NCBI GenBank assembly: GCA_012511315.1
Contig: JAAZGI010000106.1
Coordinates: forward strand, 1 to 13,230
Reading direction: 5' to 3'
DNA: 13,230 bases
Source: Clostridium sp.
GTDB lineage: Bacteria > Bacillota > Clostridia > Clostridiales > Clostridiaceae
Of this stretch, positions 8,127 through 13,230 are shown one piece after another. Made by a program: the position numbers and the translations under genes. The notes under the pieces were generated by a model, which saw only the letters and a program-made list of their open reading frames with translations, searched no databases and had not been told where the DNA came from. How positions within the stretch are numbered: the first letter of the stretch is position 1; each line of letters starts with the position of its first letter.

Positions 8127-8228
8127 TCGAATATTTTATGTCCAGAGCATATATTGCGGATAAGACAAGAACAGAATGACCTTAAATCATAGCAAGAGCA
8201 TTTAAACTTAAACTGGAAACAAGAAAGG

Positions 8229-8244
8229 CAGAGGCGAGCCTCTG
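8229..8244 (+). promoter_or_regulatory. hairpin directly before the der ribosome binding site
   Basis: CAGAGG (8229-8234) and CCTCTG (8239-8244) form a perfect six-pair stem around CGAG; the DNA dyad itself is seven pairs with a two-base centre. The ribosome binding site AAGGTG begins one base later (8246). There is no T-run, so this is not a terminator. Its position would let it modulate ribosome loading or act as an RNA processing or protein-binding site. Confidence 0.5.
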
Positions 8245-8257
8245 TAAGGTGAATAAA

Positions 8258-9577
8258 ATGGGAAAACCAATCGTTGCCATTGTAGGGCGACCTAATGTAG
8301 GAAAATCAACACTATTTAACCGACTGGCCGGTCATCGGATCGCCATTGTCGAAGATACACCGGGTATTACCCGTGACCGTATCTATGCAGATGCAGACTG
8401 GCTCAGTCATGATTTCAGGCTCATTGATACCGGCGGAATTGAACCCAACTCCAATGACGAAATCTTAACCCAAATGCGGGAACAAGCAGAAATTGCAGTG
8501 GAGACCGCTGATGTCATCATCTTTATGGTGGATGGCAAGATGGGCTTGGCAGATGCTGACCGTGAAGTGGCTTCTATGCTACGCAAATCCAATAAGCCGG
8601 TGGTTTTAGCCGTCAATAAAATTGATCGAATTGAGGAAGCCGCCAATGCCTTTGAGTTCTATAATTTAGGCATGGGCGAACCCTTTGCCATCTCTTCCAG
8701 CCAGGGATTAAACCTTGGCGATATGCTAGATGAAATGGTGACTCATTTTCCAGATCGGTCTGGTGAAGATGAAGAAGAAGAAACCATTCGAGTGGCCTTT
8801 ATTGGTAAGCCTAATGTTGGTAAATCAAGCTTGGTTAATCGTCTCTTAGGCGAAGACCGATCCATTGTTACAGACATACCAGGCACCACTCGAGACGCCA
8901 TTGACTCATACATTGAGACGGAAGAGGGGAAGTTTGTGGTTGTCGATACAGCCGGACTTCGTCGTAGAGCCAAAGTCAAAGAAAATGTGGAACGCTATTC
9001 TGGTCTTCGCACTATGACTGCCATCGAACGGGCTGATGTAATCGCCTTATTAATAGATGCCAATGAAGGTGCCACAGAACAAGATGAGCGAATTATTGGT
9101 TATGCCCATGAAATGAAAAAAGGCTTGATCATCATTGTCAATAAATGGGATCTGGTTGAAAAAGATGATAAAACCATGGACAAGTTTACCAAGGAACTCC
9201 GAATTCGTTTCCACTTCCTGAGCTACGTTCCATTCCTCTTTATTTCAGCCAAGACTGGCCTTCGCTCCCATCGAGTCTTAAAAGAAGTGGCTCGCGTTTA
9301 TAAAAACTACTGCAGACGAATTACAACAGGAATCTTAAACGATGTGCTATCTAAGGCCTTGCTTATGAAGGAACCACCAGTGGTGGCCAATCGCCGCTTG
9401 CGGGTTTATTACGCTACACAAATTGGGATTAAACCACCAACCTTTGTATTGTTCGTAAATGATGATTCCTTGCTCCATTTCTCTTATATGCGCTATCTGG
9501 AAAACCAACTCCGGGCTAGCTTTGATTTCGAAGGCACCGGAATTAAAATGGAATACAGAGAAAGGAAAGACCGTTGA
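8258..9577 (+). CDS. der: ribosome assembly GTPase Der (EngA)
   Basis: Essential GTPase with two tandem GTP-binding domains, needed for late assembly of the 50S subunit. In the 439-residue product, domain 1 has P-loop GRPNVGKS (10-17), G3 DTGG (57-60) and G4 NKID (120-123). An acidic linker EDEEEE (170-175) leads to domain 2 with GKPNVGKS (183-190), DTAG (230-233) and NKWD (295-298). A KH-like C-terminal domain follows (about 350-435) with a basic tail RERKDR. Length is normal for the family. ATG 8258 is chosen over an in-frame GTG at 8249, because AAGGTG (8246-8251) is a ribosome binding site six bases upstream and includes that GTG. The gene overlaps gpsA by four bases. Many Clostridia carry plsY between der and gpsA; it is absent here. 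Confidence 0.97.
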   Translation: MGKPIVAIVGRPNVGKSTLFNRLAGHRIAIVEDTPGITRDRIYADADWLSHDFRLIDTGGIEPNSNDEILTQMREQAEIAVETADVIIFMVDGKMGLADADREVASMLRKSNKPVVLAVNKIDRIEEAANAFEFYNLGMGEPFAISSSQGLNLGDMLDEMVTHFPDRSGEDEEEETIRVAFIGKPNVGKSSLVNRLLGEDRSIVTDIPGTTRDAIDSYIETEEGKFVVVDTAGLRRRAKVKENVERYSGLRTMTAIERADVIALLIDANEGATEQDERIIGYAHEMKKGLIIIVNKWDLVEKDDKTMDKFTKELRIRFHFLSYVPFLFISAKTGLRSHRVLKEVARVYKNYCRRITTGILNDVLSKALLMKEPPVVANRRLRVYYATQIGIKPPTFVLFVNDDSLLHFSYMRYLENQLRASFDFEGTGIKMEYRERKDR

Positions 9578-10557
9578 AAATAACATTTCTAGGCGGAGGT
9601 TCTTTTGGAACGGCTTTGGCCAAGTCAATGACAGTCATCGGCCACGACGTACTGCTCTATGTCAGAGACCAAGAAAGGGTACGCCATATTAATGAAGAAC
9701 ACATCAATGAAAAATATTTAAAAGGCATTCAATTGCCAGAAAACCTAAAGGCGACCAGTGATTTAAAAAAAGCGCTGACCGGACGTGAAATTATTGTCTT
9801 AGCAGTGCCTTCCAATGCTGTTCGAGATATCGCAGAAAAAATCAAACCCCATTTAAGAGGCGATGAGATTATTGTCTCCATTGCTAAGGGAATTGATCCT
9901 AAGACCCTGCGTCCCTTGTCAGAGACGATTTTAGATATTATAAACACGGATCCTGTGATTTTATCCGGACCTTCCCATGCGGAAGAATTAGCCTTAGAGT
10001 TGCCCACCACCTTGGTGGCCTCCTCCCACAACGAACTGGCCATGGTTCGGGTACAAGAAGCTTTTTCTTGTGACACCTTAAGAGTTTATCGAAATCATGA
10101 TTTGATGGGGGTTGAAATTGGTGGCGCGGTTAAAAATATTATTGCCTTAGCTGCCGGTATTTCTGACGGAATTGGCTATGGTGATAATGCCAAGGCAGCC
10201 CTGATGACTCGAGGAATGGCTGAAATTATTCGAATCGGGGAGAAAATGGGGGCTGATACAGAAACCTTCTATGGCCTCACTGGCATTGGCGACCTCATCG
10301 TCACCTGTACCTCCATGCACAGCCGAAATCGCCGCTGTGGCATGCTGATTGGTCAGGGTCACACCATGGATGAAGCCACTAAAGAAGTCGGCATGGTCGT
10401 GGAAGGAATTAAAGCCACCCAGGCTTTCTTTGAATTAGCCAAACATCACCATGTGGATATGCCCATCACCGATGCAGTCCATCGGGTCCTCTTTGAAGGT
10501 GCAGATCCCAAAGTCGCAGTCCTTGATTTAATGAACCGGGAATTAAAAAGAGAATAA
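9574..10557 (+). CDS. gpsA: NAD(P)+-dependent glycerol-3-phosphate dehydrogenase
   Basis: Reduces dihydroxyacetone phosphate to sn-glycerol 3-phosphate, the backbone for phospholipid synthesis; cytoplasmic. The 327-residue protein starts [17 protein letters not shown], with the Rossmann dinucleotide motif G7-x-G9-x-x-G12. [11 protein letters not shown] and GGAVKN (183-188, Lys187) follow. [17 protein letters not shown] contains Lys207, and [12 protein letters not shown] is also seen. Lys187 and Lys207 correspond to the family's conserved active-site lysines. The start is TTG, overlapping the der stop as TTGA; AGGA (9563-9566) lies seven bases upstream. This arrangement implies translational coupling to der. 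A weak dyad AAAGAGA (10547-10553) / TCTCTTT (10560-10566) holds the stop codon in its loop. No frame damage is seen. Confidence 0.96.
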   Translation: MKITFLGGGSFGTALAKSMTVIGHDVLLYVRDQERVRHINEEHINEKYLKGIQLPENLKATSDLKKALTGREIIVLAVPSNAVRDIAEKIKPHLRGDEIIVSIAKGIDPKTLRPLSETILDIINTDPVILSGPSHAEELALELPTTLVASSHNELAMVRVQEAFSCDTLRVYRNHDLMGVEIGGAVKNIIALAAGISDGIGYGDNAKAALMTRGMAEIIRIGEKMGADTETFYGLTGIGDLIVTCTSMHSRNRRCGMLIGQGHTMDEATKEVGMVVEGIKATQAFFELAKHHHVDMPITDAVHRVLFEGADPKVAVLDLMNRELKRE

Positions 10558-10702
10558 AATCTCTTTAGTAAAAAACCAAGAACGGATCTTAATGGAATTC
10601 ACTTAATTGATGAACCTAAAAAACTAAAACAAAGCAAGTCAAACAAAGTTTTGAACCAGCTAAGTAGATTAAAGTAAATCAAAAAAACTAAATGATTAAA
10701 CC

Positions 10703-10754
10703 AGGGTGAAACTTAAAAAAGCCAACAACTTTTTTAAAAAGGTTTCATCCTTTT
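10703..10754 (+). terminator. probable intrinsic terminator after gpsA
   Basis: AGGGTGAAAC (10703-10712) pairs with GTTTCATCCT (10742-10751) with one G-T pair. An inner stem TTAAAAAA (10713-10720) / TTTTTTAA (10730-10737) continues it beyond a four-base bulge. TTTT (10751-10754) follows. The stem is long, the T-run is short. It stands about 145 bases after the gpsA stop and would end the DUF512-der-gpsA transcript. Confidence 0.65.
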
Positions 10755-10790
10755 CTAGTCATTCCTCCACCAAAGGCAAAGTTCTTCATG

Positions 10791-10796
10791 TATAAT
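10791..10796 (+). promoter_or_regulatory. candidate -10 TATAAT upstream of the SGNH operon
   Basis: A perfect TATAAT, with TG immediately before it, lies just after the gpsA terminator, where the next promoter would be expected. No -35 resembling TTGACA is seen at 16-18 bases. If used, transcription starts near 10803 and leaves a leader of about 395 bases containing the large hairpin and the 22-base repeats. Confidence 0.4.
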
Positions 10797-10959
10797 AGTT
10801 AGAGTAAACTACTATATATTGTGGTCAGAAAGACAAAACAGCCATACACAACCTGATGGCCAAAAAAAATAAAAAGTGCTCAGTTTCAGATTCTGTCGTA
10901 TAGCCAAGTATCCCTGAGACAAAAGTTTAAGGATAAGAGGTGGTTTTTTCTACTTAAAT

Positions 10960-11000
10960 TTCCAGCTTGAACCATCTTTTTGAAAAGGTTCAAGCTGGAA
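10960..11000. repeat. 14-bp perfect inverted repeat (large hairpin)
   Basis: TTCCAGCTTGAACC (10960-10973) is the exact reverse complement of GGTTCAAGCTGGAA (10987-11000), with a 13-base loop. It is the strongest stem in the window, yet the nearest T-run (11011-11015) is ten bases beyond it, so ordinary intrinsic termination is doubtful. On the other strand no T-run follows either. It may be a regulatory RNA structure, an inefficient terminator, or a remnant of a small mobile element. Confidence 0.7.
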
Positions 11001-11003
11001 CTC

Positions 11004-11101
11004 TAACTAATTTTTAAAGAGTTTTTAACTGGTTTTTGATAAAACCTTATCTGGATTCCGATAGGAATCTAACTGGTTTTCAAAAGACTCTAACTGATTT
11101 C
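11004..11101 (+). repeat. five degenerate tandem repeats with a 22-base period
   Basis: Units begin at 11004 (TAACTAATTTTT), 11026 (TAACTGGTTTTT), 11048 (TATCTGGATTCC), 11070 (TAACTGGTTTTC) and 11091 (TAACTGATTTC); spacings are 22, 22, 22 and 21 bases. Units 2 and 3 each contain a six-pair hairpin with a four-base loop: GGTTTT/AAAACC (11031-11046) and GATTCC/GGAATC (11054-11069). The paired bases differ between them while pairing is kept. Unit 5 contains CTGA-TT-TCAG. The even spacing of about two helical turns suggests a row of protein-binding sites on DNA, or repeated RNA stem-loops, ahead of the SGNH operon. It is not a CRISPR array: the copies diverge and there are no spacers. Confidence 0.6.
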
Positions 11102-11198
11102 AGGTAATATATAAAATTATTTTTAGAACTAAGAGGGTAACAATCCATACCAAAAGACACAGATCAATCGAGATTGCTCCGTGGAAAGGAGTTTCGTT

Positions 11199-11969
11199 AT
11201 GAAGAATACCAAAAAAACAAGAATTCGCTGGGGGAGGCTTGGCCTTGTCGGCCTTGTGATCCTAGCTCTTTTACTATTTGTTTTCTACCAGCGGCATCAA
11301 CGTATTGAAGCCCAACGACAAATTGAAGCCAATCGCGAAGTGGTCCGAGCCATGGAGCTGCGTTCGGTCACAGAAATTGAAGCCAGACTTCGAGCTATTA
11401 AAGAAGAGTACGGAATTGGCAAAATCGAAGTTTCTGAGATTTCAGACCGGAAATACTTTGAAGACTCTATTTTTATGGGGGATTCGGTTACTCAATCCAT
11501 CAGTCTTTATGACATCCTGCCACCGTCTAATGTGGTAGCTGCTGTGGGACGGAATACTAGGACTGCCCTTGAAGATCTAGCCCTATTGGAAAATCTTTCT
11601 CCGGCTCGAATCTTTTTGTGGTACGGCATGAATGATTTGGAAAACTTTGGTGATGCTCCGTCTTTTAAGGCTAGTTATGAGGGTTTAATCGCAGAAATTC
11701 ATAAAACACTACCGGATACTGAGATTGTACTTTTATCCATACTACCCGCCACAGCTGATGCCATTCGAAAGCAACCTAAAATCTCCAATGAACGGATGGA
11801 ATCCTTTAACCAAGGGATGGCAACCTTAGCTGAAGAAAACGACTATATCTATATGGATATTACAGAGGTAGTGACTCCTGAGCTCTACGAGCCAGATGGG
11901 ATTCACGTGAAGCGTCAATTCTACACCAAACTATTCAACTTCATTAAAAAGGAGTTTATTGAAAAGTGA
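11199..11969 (+). CDS. membrane-anchored SGNH/GDSL-type hydrolase
   Basis: Predicted extracellular esterase or acyltransferase held by an N-terminal membrane anchor. ATG 11199 is chosen because AAGGAG (11186-11191) is seven bases upstream; a GTG at 11181 would place that site inside the gene. The 256-residue product has a basic start (KNTKKTRIRWGR), one membrane segment at about 14-30, and a charged, probably coiled-coil stalk (31-72, rich in Glu, Arg and Ala). The SGNH domain follows: block I FMGDSV with nucleophile Ser96, block II Gly117, block III GMND with Asn145, and block V DGIH with Asp233 and His236. All catalytic positions are present, so the enzyme should be active. Its stop overlaps the next start by one base. 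The neighbouring DUF4358 and MBOAT genes suggest it handles acyl groups on a surface polymer, as AlgJ/AlgX or PatB do. The true substrate is unknown. Confidence 0.85.
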   Translation: MKNTKKTRIRWGRLGLVGLVILALLLFVFYQRHQRIEAQRQIEANREVVRAMELRSVTEIEARLRAIKEEYGIGKIEVSEISDRKYFEDSIFMGDSVTQSISLYDILPPSNVVAAVGRNTRTALEDLALLENLSPARIFLWYGMNDLENFGDAPSFKASYEGLIAEIHKTLPDTEIVLLSILPATADAIRKQPKISNERMESFNQGMATLAEENDYIYMDITEVVTPELYEPDGIHVKRQFYTKLFNFIKKEFIEK

Positions 11970-12475
11970 TGAACAAAGCGACTCATTTTAAAAAACACCA
12001 ACCGGTTCTGATTAACATAGGCCTTGTTTTCGTGATGATTATCGGGACCTTTGTTTTGTTGCGTCTATTAGGCATCATTCATTTTTCGGCCCCTGATTTT
12101 GAAAAAATTAAAGCATCTGTTGAAACATCGGCGGATTCCGCCACCATGGTGGCGGCTGATGAAGCAGCTTTGCGTAAAAACTATGGCATTGACTCAAGGG
12201 ATTTGGAAGGGTTTATATATTATGCTCCCAAAAGTGCCATGGATGCATCGGAAATTTTAATCCTCCAAGCCAAGAGTGAAAGCTCTTTAAATGGCTGGCG
12301 TAGCACCATTGAATCTAGGCGGACGACTCGAGCTGATATGTATCGAAATTACCGACCGGAGGAAGCCTTACTCCTTGAGAAATCGGAGTTAAAAGTGCAA
12401 GGAAATTATCTGATCTTTATTTCGGCCCATAATGTTAGTGAAGTAAAAGCCGCCGTCGAACAAAGTTTTCGTTGA
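11969..12475 (+). CDS. DUF4358 family membrane-anchored protein
   Basis: Protein of unknown function; I recognise the DUF4358 pattern. The 168 residues comprise a short basic cytoplasmic N-terminus, one membrane segment at about 13-35, and an extracellular domain with AALRKNYGIDSRDLEGFIYYAP, MDASEILILQAK, EEALLLEKSELKVQGNYLIF and an alternating C-terminal helix. No catalytic motif or cysteine pair is seen, so a structural or adaptor role is more likely than enzymatic. ATG 11969 shares its A with the stop of the SGNH gene (TGATG). A GTG one codon upstream (11966) is an alternative, closer to AAGGAG (11949-11954); the choice changes one residue. Tight coupling to the SGNH gene and the following MBOAT gene suggests all three act in one envelope complex. 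Confidence 0.82.
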   Translation: MNKATHFKKHQPVLINIGLVFVMIIGTFVLLRLLGIIHFSAPDFEKIKASVETSADSATMVAADEAALRKNYGIDSRDLEGFIYYAPKSAMDASEILILQAKSESSLNGWRSTIESRRTTRADMYRNYRPEEALLLEKSELKVQGNYLIFISAHNVSEVKAAVEQSFR

Positions 12476-12490
12476 TGGAGAATTGCAGCC

Positions 12491-13230
12491 GTGATATTTA
12501 ATAGTATTGAATTTATCTTTTTGTTTTTGCCCTTAGCCTTAATTATTTATTATTTGACCCCCATGAAAGCACGGAACTATACCATGCTTATTTTAAGTTT
12601 ACTGTTTTTTAGTTGGGGGAGTCAGGAATATTTGATTTTAATTTGGACATCGGTATTAGTAAACTATGGATTAACCAGGGTCATGGATCGAATCCTAGTG
12701 CCTTCCGTTCGTAAAACTTTTTTCATTGGCATCTTAACCTTTAACCTTCTTATTTTATTTGTTTTCAAATACTTGGGATTCTTTTTCACCAACATCAATG
12801 GACTGGTGGGAACCCAGTTTTTCAGTGAACGCTTGGCACAACCCTTGGGCATTTCCTTTTTTACCTTCCAAGTCTTGTCCTACGTGATTGATGTTTATAA
12901 ACAGCGCTATGAGGCAGAATACTCTCTGCCTAAGCTTGCCTTATACTTTCTGATGTTTCCCCAATTGGCATCCGGTCCGATTATGCGTTGGGATGAACTA
13001 AAGCCCCAAATGGGACAACGCATGGTTCGTCCACAGCTGATGGCCGATGGGGCAGAACGCTTCACCATAGGACTATTTAAAAAGGTTTTTATTGCAAACA
13101 CCTTAGCCGCCTTATGGAATATTGCCAAAACTGCTGATCCAGCTGGTTTATCCATGTTGTTTGCTTGGGTTGGTATTATTGCCTTTACCCTATATATCTA
13201 TTTTGATTTTTCCGGTTATATGGATATGGC
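12491..13230 (+). CDS. MBOAT family O-acyltransferase, AlgI-like (3' end outside window)
   Basis: Multi-pass membrane acyltransferase predicted to carry acyl (often acetyl) groups from a cytoplasmic donor across the membrane for transfer to a surface glycan. It opens with GTG 12491 after GGAG (12477-12480), ten bases upstream, and 15 bases after the DUF4358 stop. The 246 visible residues have hydrophobic segments at about 7-22, 30-55, 76-100, 120-135, 148-165 and 222-240. AlgI-type motifs are clear: SIEFIFLFLPL at the start, PLGISFFTFQVLSYVIDVYK (118-137), FPQLASGPIMRW (156-167), GLFKKVFIAN (194-203) and YFDFSGYMDM (237-246). The active-site histidine of the family lies later in the protein, beyond the window edge, so activity cannot be judged. 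AlgI, PatA and DltB are the closest functional models; the acceptor here is unknown. Confidence 0.9.
   Translation, partial: MIFNSIEFIFLFLPLALIIYYLTPMKARNYTMLILSLLFFSWGSQEYLILIWTSVLVNYGLTRVMDRILVPSVRKTFFIGILTFNLLILFVFKYLGFFFTNINGLVGTQFFSERLAQPLGISFFTFQVLSYVIDVYKQRYEAEYSLPKLALYFLMFPQLASGPIMRWDELKPQMGQRMVRPQLMADGAERFTIGLFKKVFIANTLAALWNIAKTADPAGLSMLFAWVGIIAFTLYIYFDFSGYMDM

Larger units (their letters stand above)
7935..8257. other. 323-base intergenic region between the DUF512 gene and der
   Basis: No convincing gene and no terminator with a T-run are present. The region is dense in small elements. CTAAGTCA (7931-7938, spanning the stop codon) can pair with TGACTTAG (7978-7985), and GCTAAGT (7959-7965) with ACTTAGC (7980-7986), so the two pairings exclude each other. 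Three GATTTC-CAAA-type repeats, a 15-base palindrome and a hairpin before the der ribosome binding site are listed separately. A hexapeptide frame MGFQII (ATG 8105) and a 13-codon frame from ATG 8137 exist, but neither has a well-placed ribosome binding site. I recognise no known riboswitch class. Confidence 0.55.
10558..11198. other. 641-base intergenic region between gpsA and the SGNH gene
   Basis: No protein gene can be supported. In order it holds an A-rich stretch (10558-10700); a hairpin terminator (10703-10754); a TATAAT hexamer (10791-10796); a stretch with weak stems, GCCAT (10841-10845) / ATGGC (10856-10860) and CTCAG (10879-10883) / CTGAG (10914-10918); a 14-bp perfect hairpin (10960-11000); five copies of a 22-base unit (11004-11101); and an AT-rich run up to the ribosome binding site AAGGAG (11186-11191). 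It could encode a long structured leader of the downstream operon, or a free RNA. I recognise no known RNA family. A 15-codon frame at 10856 lacks a ribosome binding site. Confidence 0.6.

Noticed and set aside
8249..8257. GTG start for der
   Set aside because: The GTG is part of the ribosome binding site AAGGTG that serves ATG 8258.
7935..8257. Riboswitch or T-box upstream of der
   Set aside because: No conserved core of the common riboswitch classes and no T-box sequence could be found by eye.
10841..10869. GCCAT/ATGGC stem next to an A-run as a minus-strand terminator
   Set aside because: On the minus strand the T-run would precede the stem instead of following it, and there is no minus-strand gene to terminate.
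10856..10903. 15-codon frame MAKKNKKCSVSDSVV as a small peptide
   Set aside because: No ribosome binding site, and the lysine-rich start comes from an A-run.
11004..11101. CRISPR array
   Set aside because: Repeats are short, divergent and head-to-tail without spacers, and no cas genes are present.
11181..11198. GTG start for the SGNH gene
   Set aside because: It would place the strong AAGGAG inside the coding region; ATG 11199 fits the site.

Overview
The window looks like chromosome from a low-GC Gram-positive bacterium, most likely class Clostridia. The reasons are strong AGGAG-type ribosome binding sites, an OppA made as a lipoprotein, and two families I associate mainly with Clostridia: a PDZ/radical-SAM DUF512 protein next to Der, and a DUF4358 protein beside an MBOAT acyltransferase. 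I cannot name a genus. All ten genes lie on the + strand. I see no tRNA, rRNA, insertion sequence or CRISPR array.

Layout. Positions 1-576 are AT-rich and non-coding and end in a near-consensus sigma-A promoter. Positions 577-6358 hold a complete oligopeptide/dipeptide ABC importer in the order oppA-oppB-oppC-oppD-oppF. An RNA hairpin with a GTAA loop sits between the binding-protein gene and the transporter genes, and a clear intrinsic terminator closes the operon at 6373-6402. A second unit runs from an extended -10 promoter (about 6529-6537) through the DUF512 gene (6564-7934), a 323-base gap full of small repeats and palindromes, der (8258-9577) and gpsA (9574-10557), ending in a hairpin terminator near 10703-10754. 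A 641-base non-coding stretch follows. It carries that terminator, a TATAAT hexamer, a 14-bp perfect hairpin and five degenerate copies of a 22-base unit. It leads into a third unit: a membrane-anchored SGNH hydrolase (11199-11969), a DUF4358 protein (11969-12475) and an AlgI-like MBOAT acyltransferase (12491 onward, cut by the window end).

How they work together. The Opp genes make an ATP-driven peptide importer: a lipid-anchored receptor, two membrane subunits and two ATPases. Der is a double GTPase for 50S ribosome assembly. GpsA makes sn-glycerol 3-phosphate for phospholipids. The DUF512 protein is a probable radical-SAM enzyme of unknown reaction. The last three genes resemble the logic of AlgI/AlgJ/AlgX and PatA/PatB: an MBOAT moves acyl groups across the membrane and an SGNH enzyme handles them outside. 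They are the best candidate here for a poorly described system, a surface-polymer O-acylation module with DUF4358 as an uncharacterised third partner.

For five genes the longest reading frame is not the likely start. Ribosome binding sites place the starts of oppF, the DUF512 gene, der and the SGNH gene downstream of the longest option; for the DUF4358 gene the choice rests on start-codon type and overlap.
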